Both the position numbers and the translations under genes were made by a program. Under the pieces are notes generated by a model. That model worked only from the letters and a program-made list of their open reading frames with translations, did not search any database and had not been told where the DNA came from. From the NCBI RefSeq assembly GCF_002920575.1, contig NZ_PQSQ01000022.1:20283-84282 (forward strand): a DNA stretch of 64,000 nt. Reading direction: 5' to 3'. The DNA comes from Streptomyces sp. Ru73. Lineage in GTDB: Bacteria; Actinomycetota; Actinomycetes; Streptomycetales; Streptomycetaceae. Position 1 is the stretch's first letter, and the number at the start of each line of letters is the position of its first letter. Below, in pieces: positions 19,418 through 28,885 of this stretch.

Positions 19418-20397
19418 CACACCTCTCCCTGCTTGCGCAGGCTGCGCCGGTAGACCACGGCGACGGCCGAGAGCAGCAGCAGGATCAGCACGCCCCAGGC
19501 GGCCGACTCGGAGAAGTTGCGCGGGCTGTCGACGAAGGAGAGCCGGTAGGCGTACGTCACCAGGATCTCGGTGGCGTCGCCGGGCCCGCCGCGGGTCAGC
19601 AGGAAGATCACCGGGAACATGTTGAAGGTCCAGATCGTGCTGAGCAGGATCACCGTGCTGGAGACGGAGCGCAGGGAGGGCACGGTGATGTGCCGGAACC
19701 GCTGCCAGGCGTTCGCGCCGTCCATCTCGGCGGCCTCGTACAGCTCGCCGGGGATGGACTGCAGCCCGCCGAGCAGCGCGACGAGCATGAACGGCACGCC
19801 CAGCCAGACGTTGACGGCGATGACGGAGAGCTTCGCCCAGGTCGGGTCGTTCAACCACGGGATCGCGTCGATGCCGCCGCCCTGGAGGAGCTTGTTGAGC
19901 AGGCCGTGCTTCTCGTTGTAGAGCAGCCGCCAGGTGAAGACGGAGATGAACGCCGGGATCGCCCAGGGCAGGATCAGCGCGAGCCGGTAGAAGGTGCGGC
20001 CCCTGACCTTGCGGTTGAGCAGGTTGGCCAGCGCGAGGCCGAGCGTGAAGGTGATCCCGACGCAGGCGACGGTCCACACCACGGTCCAGCCCAGCCGGCT
20101 CCAGAAGACGCCGTCGCTCAGCACGGCGGTGTAGTTGTCCAGACCGACGAACTGGTACGTGGCCGGGATGTGGTTCATGCCGATGTCGCGCGCGACGTTG
20201 GCCTCGGTGGCGTCGGTGAGCGAGAGGTACAGGCCGCGGACCAGCGGGTAGCCGATGATGACCGCGATGACGAGCACCACCGGGGCGACCATGGTCCAGG
20301 CGTACCAGTGGGTGCTCAGGGCCCGGCGCACCCGGCCGGGCGGTGCCGTGCGCACCGCCCGGTCGTCACGGCTCTTGGGGGGAGCGAGCGTGGTCAC
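19414..20397 (-). CDS. malF: Maltose/maltodextrin ABC permease MalF
   Basis: A 327-residue CUT1 permease with an N-terminal hydrophobic segment (WTMVAPVVLVIAVIIGYPLV) and five further ones. The EAA loop (LYEAAEMDGANAWQRFRHITVPSL) is near residue 225. It forms the transmembrane channel with MalG. The GTG start overlaps the malE stop as GTGA, indicating tight coupling with the binding-protein gene. Confidence 0.93.
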   Translation of the reverse strand: MTTLAPPKSRDDRAVRTAPPGRVRRALSTHWYAWTMVAPVVLVIAVIIGYPLVRGLYLSLTDATEANVARDIGMNHIPATYQFVGLDNYTAVLSDGVFWSRLGWTVVWTVACVGITFTLGLALANLLNRKVRGRTFYRLALILPWAIPAFISVFTWRLLYNEKHGLLNKLLQGGGIDAIPWLNDPTWAKLSVIAVNVWLGVPFMLVALLGGLQSIPGELYEAAEMDGANAWQRFRHITVPSLRSVSSTVILLSTIWTFNMFPVIFLLTRGGPGDATEILVTYAYRLSFVDSPRNFSESAAWGVLILLLLSAVAVVYRRSLRKQGEVW

Positions 20398-21656
20398 TTG
20401 TAGTCCTTGAGCAGCTTCCGGTAGGCGTCACCGGTGTTCTTGGCGGCCTGCTCGGGGGTGGCGGCACCGGTGAGGACCTTGTTCATCTGGACCTTGATCG
20501 GCTCGAAGAGGGAGTTGCCCTCGGCGATCCAGGGGCGCTCCACGGCCTTCTCGACGGCGGGCCGGAAGAACTTCACCATCTCGTTGTCCTTGACCGACGG
20601 CACGTCGTAGACGGACGTGCGGGTCGGCAGCAGGCTCAGCTTCTCGGTGGTCTGCTGCTGGACCTTGGCGGAGCTCATGTACTTCACGAACTCGTACGAG
20701 GCGTCGAGGTTCTTGGAGCCGGCGTAGACGGAGAGGTTCCAGCCGCCCTGCGGGGAGCCCTGGGCCTTGCTGCCGCCGGGCACGGGTGCGACGCCGAGGT
20801 TGCCCTTGTCCTTGAACTCCTTGCCGGCCAGCGCGCCCTCGATGTCCCACGGCCCGTCGACCGCCATCGCGACGTCGCCGTCCTTGAGGGCCTTGAGCTG
20901 GTTCTCCTGGCCGTCGGTGGCGTCGGTGACGGCGGCCTTGGAGTCCACCAGGTCCTTGATCGTCGCGAAGGCGCGGACGCCGGCCGGGTCGTCGATCCGG
21001 ACCTTCTTGGTCTTGGCGTCGACCATGTCGCCGCCCTCGCCGTAGAGGTAGGGCAGGAACCAGTACGGGTCGTCGCCGCGCAGGTAGAGCGCGGTGGCGC
21101 CGGTCTTCGACTTGATCTTCTTGGCCGCGGTCTTCAGCTCGTCGAAGGTCCTGGGAACCTCCACGCCGGCCTTCTTCAGCAGCTTCTTGTTGTAGAAGAG
21201 GCCGAGGGTGTCGATGACCTGGGGCGCCGCGTAGGTCTTGCCCTTGAAGCGGGTGGAGCCGGCGGCCTGCTCCAGGTAGTCCTCGTTCTTGTCCAGCGCC
21301 GGGGTGTTGTCCAGCGGCGCGAGGTAGCCGAGGTTGGCGAAGTCCGCGACCCAGGCGACCTCGGTGCGCATCACGTCGGGGGCGCCGGAGTTGCCGCCGG
21401 CCGCGTTCTTGAACTTGGCGTTGGCCTCGCCGAAGGGCACGTTCACGTAGTTGACGTGGACCTTGGGGTGCTCCTTCTCGAAGCCCTCGGCGAGCTTCTT
21501 GTACGTCGCCTTCTCCGCGTCGTTGGAGGTGTCCCAGAAGGTGACCGTGCCGGACAGCTCACCTCCGCTCTGCTGGTCGCCGCCGTTGCCGCCGCACGCG
21601 GTCGCCGTCAGTGCAAGACCCGCGACCAGCGCGGTGGCCGCTATGCCACGTCGCAT
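20394..21656 (-). CDS. malE: Maltose/maltodextrin-binding lipoprotein MalE
   Basis: A 420-residue family 1 solute-binding protein. The lipoprotein signal runs MRRGIAATALVAGLALTATAC, so Cys near residue 21 would be lipid-modified and anchor the protein outside the membrane. The mature region (GTVTFWDTSNDAEKATYKKL, FKGKTYAAPQVIDTLGLFYN) is typical of maltodextrin-binding proteins. AAGGAG before ATG 21656 fixes the start. It is the first gene of malE-malF-malG-aglA-lacI. The 221-base upstream gap is shared with a divergent alpha-glucosidase and carries MalR-type elements. Confidence 0.94.
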   Translation of the reverse strand: MRRGIAATALVAGLALTATACGGNGGDQQSGGELSGTVTFWDTSNDAEKATYKKLAEGFEKEHPKVHVNYVNVPFGEANAKFKNAAGGNSGAPDVMRTEVAWVADFANLGYLAPLDNTPALDKNEDYLEQAAGSTRFKGKTYAAPQVIDTLGLFYNKKLLKKAGVEVPRTFDELKTAAKKIKSKTGATALYLRGDDPYWFLPYLYGEGGDMVDAKTKKVRIDDPAGVRAFATIKDLVDSKAAVTDATDGQENQLKALKDGDVAMAVDGPWDIEGALAGKEFKDKGNLGVAPVPGGSKAQGSPQGGWNLSVYAGSKNLDASYEFVKYMSSAKVQQQTTEKLSLLPTRTSVYDVPSVKDNEMVKFFRPAVEKAVERPWIAEGNSLFEPIKVQMNKVLTGAATPEQAAKNTGDAYRKLLKDYK

Positions 21657-21757
21657 GTGAACTCCTTCGGGAAAACGCCGAGATAAGCACGAGATGCGCA
21701 GGGAAACGCCCGAGAGGGCGTCAGGAACGTAACAGCGGCGAAAAGAAACCGAAAGAG

Positions 21758-21808
21758 CTTGCGGCAAATTTCTGCAAGTACACCGGAAGATGTTGCAGCG
21801 CGGTTACC
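21758..21808. promoter_or_regulatory. MalR-type operators between malE and the divergent glucosidase gene
   Basis: CTTGC (21758-21762) and GCAAG (21774-21778) bound an imperfect 21-bp palindrome with two mismatched pairs. Overlapping it, positions 21773-21808 carry, on the minus strand, the element order GGTAAC, TGCAA, TCTT-CG, CTTGCA also found before the amylase gene. The site lies between the two divergent start codons and could control both directions. Confidence 0.6.
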
Positions 21809-21877
21809 AAGACCCGTCACCCCCGGGCCCGCCGGGGCGTTGATCTTCCTGTAGCCCGATCGACCGAAGGACGGCCG

Positions 21878-23512
21878 ATGACCGATGAGCTGATCTTCCC
21901 CTCGCCCGCCGCGCCGCAGGCGCCCGACCGCCCCGGCACCGGCTGGTGGCGCGACGCCGTCATCTACCAGATCTACGTCCGCTCCTTCGGGGACGGCGAC
22001 GGGGACGGCATCGGGGACCTGCCCGGCGCCCGGGCCCGGCTGCCGTACGTGAAGGAGCTGGGCGCCGACGCGGTCTGGCTGACGCCGTTCTACGCGTCAC
22101 CGCAGGCCGACGGCGGATACGACGTCGCCGACCACCGCGCCGTCGACCCGCTCTTCGGCACCCTCGCCGACGCCGAGGCGTTCCTGGACACCGCCCACGA
22201 GCTGGGCCTGCGCGTCATCGTCGACATCGTCCCGAACCACACCTCCGACCGGCACCCGTGGTTCCGCGACCCCGACCTGGCCCGCGAGCGGTACGTCTTC
22301 CGGCCCGGGCGCGGCACGCACGGCGAACTGCCGCCCAACGACTGGGAGTCGGTGTTCGGCGGCCCGGCCTGGACCCGCACCGAGCGCGGCGACTGGTACC
22401 TCCACCTCTTCGCGCCCGAGCAGCCCGACCTGGACTGGGAGCGCCCGGAGGTGCACGACGAGTTCGACGCGATCCTGCGGTTCTGGCTGGACCGCGGCGT
22501 CGATGGCTTCCGCATCGACGTCGCGCACGGCATGGTCAAGGCGGCCGGGCTCCCGGACGTCGGCCGCCGGCAGCAGGCCCGCCTCATCGGCACCGACGTG
22601 CTGCCCTTCTTCGACCAGGACGGGGTGCACGCCATCCACCGCCGCTGGCGCCGGCTGCTGGACTCCTACCAGGGCGAGCGCATCGGCGTCGCCGAGGCGT
22701 GGGCCCCCGACGCCCGCCGGCTGGCCCGCTACGTACGCCCCGACGAGCTGCACCAGGCCTTCAACTTCCACTTCCTGCAAGCGGAGTGGGACGCGCAGGC
22801 CCTCCGTGCCGTCATCGACGACTCGCTGGCCGCCACCGCGCTGGTCGGCGCGCCCACCACCTGGGTGCTCTCCAACCACGACGTGGTCCGGCACACCACC
22901 CGGCTCGGCGGCCGGGACCGGGCACGCGCCGCCACCCTCCTCATGCTGGCGCTGCCCGGCTCCGCCTACCTCTACCAGGGCGAGGAGCTGGGCCTGCCGG
23001 AGGTGACCGAGCTGCCCGACGCGGTCCGCCAGGACCCGGCGTTCTTCCGCGGCGACGGCCAGGACGGCTTCCGCGACGGCTGCCGGGTGCCGCTCCCCTG
23101 GTCCGGCACCGAGCCGCCGTACGGCTTCGGGCCCGGCGGGAGCTGGCTGCCGCAGCCGGAGAGCTGGGCGCGGCTGAGCGTCGCGGCGCAGACCGGCGAC
23201 CCCGGCTCCACGCTGGAGATGTACCGCTCCGCGCTCGCCTGGCGCCGCGCCCTGCCCGGCCTCGGCGACGGCACCATGACCTGGCTGGAGGCGCCGGACG
23301 GGGTGCTGGCGCTGCGCCGGCACGGGTTCCTCTGCGTGCTCAACACCCGTAGCCGGCCGGTGGAGGTGACGGTCGCCGGCCGGCTGCTGCTCGCCAGCGC
23401 GCCGGTCCGTGCCGGGGACGGCCGGGTGTGCCTGCCGGGCGGAACCTGTGCGTGGTGGGCAAGCCGCATCCCGACCGGTAAGGTCGCCTTCCATGACCGC
23501 GCGCCTGGCTGA
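21878..23512 (+). CDS. Intracellular alpha-glucosidase, GH13 (copy 2)
   Basis: A 544-residue enzyme strongly similar along its whole length to the alpha-glucosidase at 16966-18579 (shared GTGWWRDAVIYQ-YVRSF start, PPNDWESVFGGPAWTR, VRPDELHQAFNFHFL, WVLSNHDVVRH). Catalytic regions are intact: DIVPNH, GFRIDVAHG, IGVAEAW, SNHDVV. No signal peptide, so it acts in the cytoplasm on imported oligosaccharides. The start ATG follows GAAGGAC. It is transcribed divergently from malE, in the position where S. coelicolor (from memory) has malR. Its 3' end overlaps the next LacI gene by 20 bases. Confidence 0.91.
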   Translation: MTDELIFPSPAAPQAPDRPGTGWWRDAVIYQIYVRSFGDGDGDGIGDLPGARARLPYVKELGADAVWLTPFYASPQADGGYDVADHRAVDPLFGTLADAEAFLDTAHELGLRVIVDIVPNHTSDRHPWFRDPDLARERYVFRPGRGTHGELPPNDWESVFGGPAWTRTERGDWYLHLFAPEQPDLDWERPEVHDEFDAILRFWLDRGVDGFRIDVAHGMVKAAGLPDVGRRQQARLIGTDVLPFFDQDGVHAIHRRWRRLLDSYQGERIGVAEAWAPDARRLARYVRPDELHQAFNFHFLQAEWDAQALRAVIDDSLAATALVGAPTTWVLSNHDVVRHTTRLGGRDRARAATLLMLALPGSAYLYQGEELGLPEVTELPDAVRQDPAFFRGDGQDGFRDGCRVPLPWSGTEPPYGFGPGGSWLPQPESWARLSVAAQTGDPGSTLEMYRSALAWRRALPGLGDGTMTWLEAPDGVLALRRHGFLCVLNTRSRPVEVTVAGRLLLASAPVRAGDGRVCLPGGTCAWWASRIPTGKVAFHDRAPG

Positions 23513-24614
23513 CATCGCAGCACAGGCGGGTGTCAGCGAGGCCACCGTCAGCCGGGTGCTCAACGGCAAGCCCGGCGTCTCCGCCACCACCCGCCAGTCC
23601 GTACTCGCCGCACTGGACGTCCTCGGCTACGAGCGCCCGGTGCGCCTGCGGCAGCGCAGCGCCGGGCTGGTCGGGCTCATCACGCCCGAGCTGGAGAACC
23701 CCATCTTCCCGGCGTTCGCGCAGGTCATCGGGCAGGCCCTGACCCGCCAGGGGTACACCCCGGTGCTCGCGACGCAGACGCCGGGCGGCTCGACCGAGGA
23801 CGAGCTGACCGAGATGCTGGTGGACCGCGGAGTGGCCGGGATCATCTTCGTCTCCGGGCTGCACGCCGACACCACGGCGGACATGGGCCGGTACGAGGCG
23901 CTGCGCGGCCAGGGCGTGCCGTTCGTCCTCATCAACGGTTTCTCGGACAAGGTGCAGGCGCCCTTCATCTCGCCGGACGACGGGGTGGCGATCTCCCTCG
24001 CGGTGACCCACCTCGCGGCGCTCGGCCACGAGCGCATCGGCCTCGCGCTCGGGCCGCGCCGCTTCGTGCCCGTGCAGCGGAAGATCGAGGGGTTCCTGCG
24101 CAGCATGCGCGAGCAGCTCGGCATGGGCCCGGCCGAGGCGGAGGAGCTGGTGCAGCACTCCCTCTACACGCTGGAGGGCGGGCAGGCCGCGGCCGGGGCG
24201 CTGCTGGAGCGCGGCTGCACGGCGGTGGTCTGCGCGAGCGACATGATGGCGCTCGGCGCGATCCGGGCGGCCCGGCAGCGCGGCCTGGAGGTGCCGGACG
24301 ACGTGTCGGTGGTCGGGTACGACGACTCCCCGCTGATCGCGTTCACCGACCCGCCGCTGACCACGATCAGGCAGCCGGTGCAGGCCATGGGGCAGGCGGC
24401 GGTGCGGGCCCTGCTGGAGGAGGTCGGGGGCAGTCTGCCGGAGAGCCCGCCGGAGTCCTCGCGGGCGCCGCTGCGGAGCGAGTTCGTCTTCCATCCCGAG
24501 TTGGTCGTGCGGGGTTCGACGGCCTCGGCGCGCCGCGCCGACCCCACCGCCGGTGGGGGTATACCCTCCCCCTCCAGGGCGAGGGAGGCTGTCCAGGACC
24601 CGACTGCGGGATGA
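23493..24614 (+). CDS. malR: LacI family regulator, MalR-like (copy 2)
   Basis: A 373-residue repressor with the LacI helix-turn-helix at residues 4-52 (LADIAAQAGVSEATVSRVLN) and a sugar-binding core ending in LRSEFVFHPELVVRGSTAS. The ATG at 23493 lies within the end of the alpha-glucosidase gene, so the two are probably co-transcribed. Sequence and operator helix are very close to the copy at 15911. This copy lies closer to malE and on the opposite strand, and is the better candidate for the classical MalR; that choice is inference. Confidence 0.88.
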   Translation: MTARLADIAAQAGVSEATVSRVLNGKPGVSATTRQSVLAALDVLGYERPVRLRQRSAGLVGLITPELENPIFPAFAQVIGQALTRQGYTPVLATQTPGGSTEDELTEMLVDRGVAGIIFVSGLHADTTADMGRYEALRGQGVPFVLINGFSDKVQAPFISPDDGVAISLAVTHLAALGHERIGLALGPRRFVPVQRKIEGFLRSMREQLGMGPAEAEELVQHSLYTLEGGQAAAGALLERGCTAVVCASDMMALGAIRAARQRGLEVPDDVSVVGYDDSPLIAFTDPPLTTIRQPVQAMGQAAVRALLEEVGGSLPESPPESSRAPLRSEFVFHPELVVRGSTASARRADPTAGGGIPSPSRAREAVQDPTAG

Positions 24615-24650
24615 TCAGGTCTACCCCGATTTCTGGCAGACTGTCGCACT

Positions 24651-25520
24651 ATGGGTGATGCCAAGGCGAGGATTCTGGAGGGCCGGAGAAACGCACCGCC
24701 GCCCCCTCCGCAGCGCACCGGCCCGCCGCGCCGACGGGTGGCCGCGGCCCGTGTGCGCGGTGTGGCCAGACCTCGCCTGTGGTTCGAGATCCTGCTGATC
24801 GCGGTCAGCTACTGGACGTACTCCCTGATCCGCAACGCGGTGCCCGAGCAGAAGGCAGCGGCCCTGCGGAACGCCGACTGGGTGTGGCGCACCGAGCACA
24901 GCATCGGCATCGCCGTCGAACAGACCGTCAACCACGCGGTGAACGCCGTGACGTGGCTGATCGTGGCGATGAACTACTACTACGCCACGCTGCACTTCAT
25001 CGTCACGGTCGGCGTCCTGGTCTGGCTCTACCGCCGGCATCCCGGCCGCTACGCCGCCTCCCGCCTGGTCCTCTTCCTCACCACCGCGGTCGCCCTCCTC
25101 GGCTACTACTTCTTCCCGCTCGCGCCGCCCCGGCTGATGCCCGGCGGCGGTTTCGTCGACACGGTGCTGGTGCACGACACGTGGGGCTCGATGGCCTCGG
25201 GCAACCTGGCCAGCATGTCCAACCAGTACGCGGCCATGCCGTCGATGCACATCGGCTGGTCGCTGTGGTGCGGCGTCACCATCGCGCTGCTGGCCCGGGC
25301 CACCTGGGTGCGGGTGCTGGGCGCCGTGTACCCGGTGCTGACCCTGGTGGTGATCATCTCCACCGCCAACCACTTCTGGCTGGACGCGGTGGGCGGCGTG
25401 CTCTGCCTGGGCTTCGCCTTCACGGTGGCCCGCCTCTGGTACGGCATGTCGCTGTCCCGGATGCCCCGGCCCGGCCCGGCCCCGACCCGTCCGTCGGAAC
25501 CGAGCCCGTCCGGCGCGTGA
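24651..25520 (+). CDS. PAP2-superfamily membrane phosphatase
   Basis: A 289-residue integral membrane protein with about six hydrophobic helices. The PAP2/inositol-phosphotransferase motifs are visible: YAAMPSMHIGWSLW near residue 198 (C2-like, catalytic His) and ISTANHFWLDAVGG near 240 (C3-like, His and Asp). Such enzymes dephosphorylate lipid phosphates or transfer head groups such as inositol phosphate. The basic, proline-rich N-terminus is cytoplasmic. It stands alone; ATG 24651 has no strong Shine-Dalgarno sequence. Confidence 0.82.
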   Translation: MGDAKARILEGRRNAPPPPPQRTGPPRRRVAAARVRGVARPRLWFEILLIAVSYWTYSLIRNAVPEQKAAALRNADWVWRTEHSIGIAVEQTVNHAVNAVTWLIVAMNYYYATLHFIVTVGVLVWLYRRHPGRYAASRLVLFLTTAVALLGYYFFPLAPPRLMPGGGFVDTVLVHDTWGSMASGNLASMSNQYAAMPSMHIGWSLWCGVTIALLARATWVRVLGAVYPVLTLVVIISTANHFWLDAVGGVLCLGFAFTVARLWYGMSLSRMPRPGPAPTRPSEPSPSGA

Positions 25521-25553
25521 GGACATCCCGGCACGCGGCCGGGTGCCCCGTAC

Positions 25554-25592
25554 GGCGCGGTGGACGACACCTCGTCAGGCGCGGTGGACGAC
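25554..25592. repeat. 15-bp direct repeat at the amidohydrolase 3' end
   Basis: GGCGCGGTGGACGAC occurs at 25554-25568 and 25578-25592 (24-bp period). The second copy encodes the last residues of the amidohydrolase, so the first looks like a small duplication of the gene end. Confidence 0.6.
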
Positions 25593-27191
25593 GCGCCCGC
25601 CGGTCATCGTCAGGACGGCCGGCGCCTCGCCCAGCTCGTCGGCCGGTGCCGTCACCGGGTCCGCCCCGAGCGCGGTGAGGTCGGCCCGGAAGCCGGGCGC
25701 GATCCGCCCCGCGCACTCCTCCTCGCCGACCGCGAGCGCCGCGTGCGAGGTCATGCCCTCCAGTGCCATCGCGCCCGTCAGCGCCTGCTCGACGGTGACC
25801 GGCGCGGTCTCCGGCGAGCCGGCCGGGCGGCGCAGCCGGGCGGTCGCGAGCACGCCCCGCGGGTCGTAGTGCGCGATCGGCCAGTCGGACCCGAGGACCA
25901 GCACGGCGCCCGCGTCCCGCAGGTCCCGGCACCGCCACGCGCGCGCTGCCCGCTCCTCGCCGACCCGCTTGGACCACTCGTCGGTGTGGTCGGCGCGGGT
26001 GTACGCGGTGTGGGTGGGCTGCATCGAGGCGGTCACCCCGAGCGCGGCGAACCGCGGCAGCTGTGCGTCCGGCACGGTCTCGATGTGCTCGATGCGGTGC
26101 CGCCCGCGCTGCCCCGGGTCACCCATCGCCTCGATGGTGTCCAGCACGTGCCGGACCGCCGCGTCCCCGATGGCGTGCGTGGCGGTGCGCACCCCGGCCC
26201 GCGCGAGGTGGTGGACGGCGCGGGTGTACGCGGCGGGGTCCGGCCAGAACGCCTCGGTGCCCTGGCCGTGGCAGTCGGCGTGTTCCAGCCAGGCGGTGCC
26301 GCCCTCGACCGTGCCGTCCATGAAGAACTTCACGCCGCCCACCCGCCAGTGCCGCCCGGTCCGCCGCTGGAGGGCGATCAGCTCGTCCAGCGACTCGGTG
26401 TCCGCGCCCGGCATGCACCAGGGCGCGATCCGCAGCCGTACGGGGAGGTCGGCACCGTCCTCGATGCCGGCCAGCAGGTCCAGCACGCCGGTGCCCTCCA
26501 TGTCCATGACGTGCGCGCCGGTCAGACCGGTGGCGGCCATGTCCCCGAGCAGGCCGAGCAGCCGGGCGCGCCGTTCGGCGGCCGACGGCCGGGGCAGCAC
26601 GGGCAGCATCAGGTTCATGGCGGCGTGCTCGACGAGGTGTCCGGTGGGCCGGCCGTCCGCGTCGCAGACCACCTCGGCGCGCTGTGCGAAGGCGCGCGGC
26701 CCGTCGATCTGCGCGGCGGCGAGCGCCGGGCCGGTGGCCAGCGCGGAGTGCCCGTCGTACAGGCGGATGAAGGCGGGCACGCCGCCGAGCGCGGGCTCGA
26801 TCAGCTCGCGGTGCACGGGCCTGCCGCCGAAGACGTTGTGGTCCAGGCCCCACGCCAGGACCCAGCCGTCGCGGCCGGCCGCGCGGGCCGCCTCGGCCAG
26901 GGTGGCGCGCAGCGCGTCCAGGTCGCGGCAGCCGGAGAGGTCGAGTCCGGTGGACATCTCCACGCCCCAGACGGGGTGGCTGTGCCCGTCGACCAGGCCG
27001 GGAGTGAGGGTGGCGCCGGCCAGGTCGACCACCTCGGTGCGGGCGTCGCGCCAGTCCCGTACGTCCTGCTCCTCGCCGACGGCCGCGATCCGGCCGTCCT
27101 TGACCGCGACGGCGGACGCCCAGGGACGTTCCGGGTCGAGCGTGCGGACGCGGGCGCCGGTGAGGACGGTGTCGGCGGCGGTGTGGGACAC
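25575..27191 (-). CDS. Amidohydrolase family protein (YtcJ-like)
   Basis: A 538-residue cytoplasmic metal-dependent hydrolase. Motifs: LTPGLVDGHSHP near residue 65 (metal-binding HxH), VGGVKFFMDGTVEGG near 285, THAIGD near 340 (His), RIEHIE near 370 (His) and VLGSDWP near 450 (Asp). This is the YtcJ/NfdA branch of amidohydrolases, which act on N-substituted formamides or unknown amides. AAGGAGATCCCC before GTG 27191 sets the start. It is 53 bases downstream of an APC-type amino acid/amine permease on the same strand; together they may import and hydrolyse an amide compound. The substrate is unknown. Confidence 0.86.
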   Translation of the reverse strand: MSHTAADTVLTGARVRTLDPERPWASAVAVKDGRIAAVGEEQDVRDWRDARTEVVDLAGATLTPGLVDGHSHPVWGVEMSTGLDLSGCRDLDALRATLAEAARAAGRDGWVLAWGLDHNVFGGRPVHRELIEPALGGVPAFIRLYDGHSALATGPALAAAQIDGPRAFAQRAEVVCDADGRPTGHLVEHAAMNLMLPVLPRPSAAERRARLLGLLGDMAATGLTGAHVMDMEGTGVLDLLAGIEDGADLPVRLRIAPWCMPGADTESLDELIALQRRTGRHWRVGGVKFFMDGTVEGGTAWLEHADCHGQGTEAFWPDPAAYTRAVHHLARAGVRTATHAIGDAAVRHVLDTIEAMGDPGQRGRHRIEHIETVPDAQLPRFAALGVTASMQPTHTAYTRADHTDEWSKRVGEERAARAWRCRDLRDAGAVLVLGSDWPIAHYDPRGVLATARLRRPAGSPETAPVTVEQALTGAMALEGMTSHAALAVGEEECAGRIAPGFRADLTALGADPVTAPADELGEAPAVLTMTGGRVVHRA

Positions 27192-27244
27192 GGGGATCTC
27201 CTTACGGGACTGCACGGTACTGAGGTGGTGCGGGTGGCGGCCGG

Positions 27245-28804
27245 TCAGCCGGCCGGTGCGGCGGACGACGGGTGCGCGGCCGGTCCGGACGGCCCGGCCG
27301 TACCGGTCGTCTCCGCCGGCTCGGAAGACTCGGGCGGCTCGGCGGCGAACTCCGCGTAGACCTCGGGCCGGCTGCGGCTGAGCCGCAGGGCGAGGACCAC
27401 GCCGGCCGCGAAGGCGGCGGGGACGGTGAGGACCAGCGCGGTGTTGGTGGCGAACGGCGCCGCCGTCATCAGGTCGATCTTGGCGATGACCAGCCAGATC
27501 GCGCCGGCCATCAGCACGGTCGCGGCGGTCGGCGCGACCAGGGTGCGCCAGCGGCCCTCCGTGTGCCGGATGCGCCGGAAGAAGCAGGGCACCGCGACGG
27601 CGGTGACCGCCTGGAGCGTCAGCAGGCCCAGCATGCCGGGGGTGTTCATCCACAGCAGCAGCTGGTGGTACGGGTCGGCGCCGGCCAGCGCGAAGCCCGC
27701 GACGACCAGCAGCGCGAGGACGCTCTGCAGCACGCCCGCGACGTACGGGGAGCGGTGCTTGGGGTGCACCCGGCCCAGCACGGGCGGCAGCACGCCCTCC
27801 TGCGCGAGCGCCAGCCCGTAGCGGTTGATCGCGTTGTGGAAGGCCAGCTGGGAGGCGAGGATGCTGGTCACGATGAAGACGTGCATCAGGTCGGCGGCCC
27901 AGGCGCCGACGTAGTGCGTGGTGGCGGTGAAGAAGAGCCCCGCCGGGTCGGCGGCGACCGCCTTCAGCACCTTGGTGCCGCCGTACGCCTGGATGACGAC
28001 CCAGACGCTGAACGCGTAGAAGAGGCCGAGGAAGCCGACGGCGATGTAGGTGGCGCGCGGGAGGGTGCGGCCCGGGTCGCGGGCCTCCCGGCGGTAGATG
28101 GCGGTGGACTCGAAGCCGGTGAAGGCGGCGAACGCGAAGGCGAGGACCGCGCCGGTGCCGGGGACGAGGACGTGGCCCGGCGTGAAGGAGTCGAGCGCGA
28201 GGCCCTCGGCGCCGCCGTGCAGCAGCACCCCGCCGGCCAGCAGCACGAGGATGCCGGTCTCGGCGACCAGCAGCACGCCGAGCACCTTCGCGCCGAAGTC
28301 GATGGAGCGGTAGCCCAGGTACCAGATGACGAAGACGCCGCCGAGCGCGATCGGCGGCCAGGGCACATGGACGCCCCACAGGGCCTCCAGCGCGTCCTGG
28401 GTGCCGGTGGCGAGCAGTCCGTACACGCCGATCTGCATGCCGTTGTACGCGAGCAGGGCCAGCGTCGCCGCGCCGAAACCGGCCGGCCGGCCCAGGCCCC
28501 GGGTGATGAACGCGTAGAAGCCGCCGCCGTGCCGGACGTGCCGGGTCATCGCGGTGAAGCCGACCGCGAAGAGCGCGAGGGTGGCGCCGGCCAGGAGGTA
28601 GCCGACCGGGGCTCCGATGCCGCCGACGCCGATGGCGAGCGGCGCGACGCCGGCCATGACGGTGAGCGGGGCGGCGGCGGAGACCACGAAGAAGGCGATG
28701 TCGGCGACGCCGAGGGTGCCCCCGCGCAGGGCCGGGGTGCCCTCGCCGGGTGGTGGTGCGGTGTGCTGTGGCGACCCGTCGCGGGCGCCGGACTTCACGG
28801 CCAT
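27245..28804 (-). CDS. APC family amino acid/amine permease
   Basis: A 519-residue permease with about twelve hydrophobic segments. It begins its membrane domain with LGVADIAFFVVSAAAPLTVM and carries the APC-like FAFAAFTGFESTAIYRREARDP near residue 215. Such proteins import amino acids or related amines with protons. The ATG at 28804 follows AAGGGCAAGAG; the reading frame extends further upstream but that would run through the operator. It is divergent from a TetR gene across a long palindrome, and the amidohydrolase gene follows. Confidence 0.9.
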   Translation of the reverse strand: MAVKSGARDGSPQHTAPPPGEGTPALRGGTLGVADIAFFVVSAAAPLTVMAGVAPLAIGVGGIGAPVGYLLAGATLALFAVGFTAMTRHVRHGGGFYAFITRGLGRPAGFGAATLALLAYNGMQIGVYGLLATGTQDALEALWGVHVPWPPIALGGVFVIWYLGYRSIDFGAKVLGVLLVAETGILVLLAGGVLLHGGAEGLALDSFTPGHVLVPGTGAVLAFAFAAFTGFESTAIYRREARDPGRTLPRATYIAVGFLGLFYAFSVWVVIQAYGGTKVLKAVAADPAGLFFTATTHYVGAWAADLMHVFIVTSILASQLAFHNAINRYGLALAQEGVLPPVLGRVHPKHRSPYVAGVLQSVLALLVVAGFALAGADPYHQLLLWMNTPGMLGLLTLQAVTAVAVPCFFRRIRHTEGRWRTLVAPTAATVLMAGAIWLVIAKIDLMTAAPFATNTALVLTVPAAFAAGVVLALRLSRSRPEVYAEFAAEPPESSEPAETTGTAGPSGPAAHPSSAAPAG

Positions 28805-28885
28805 GCGCTCTTGCCCTTCTGCTGCGGGAAAGGGGTGGGGCGGTCCGGCACGTACATGGGTGGAACGGCAGCACGACGACCGCGG

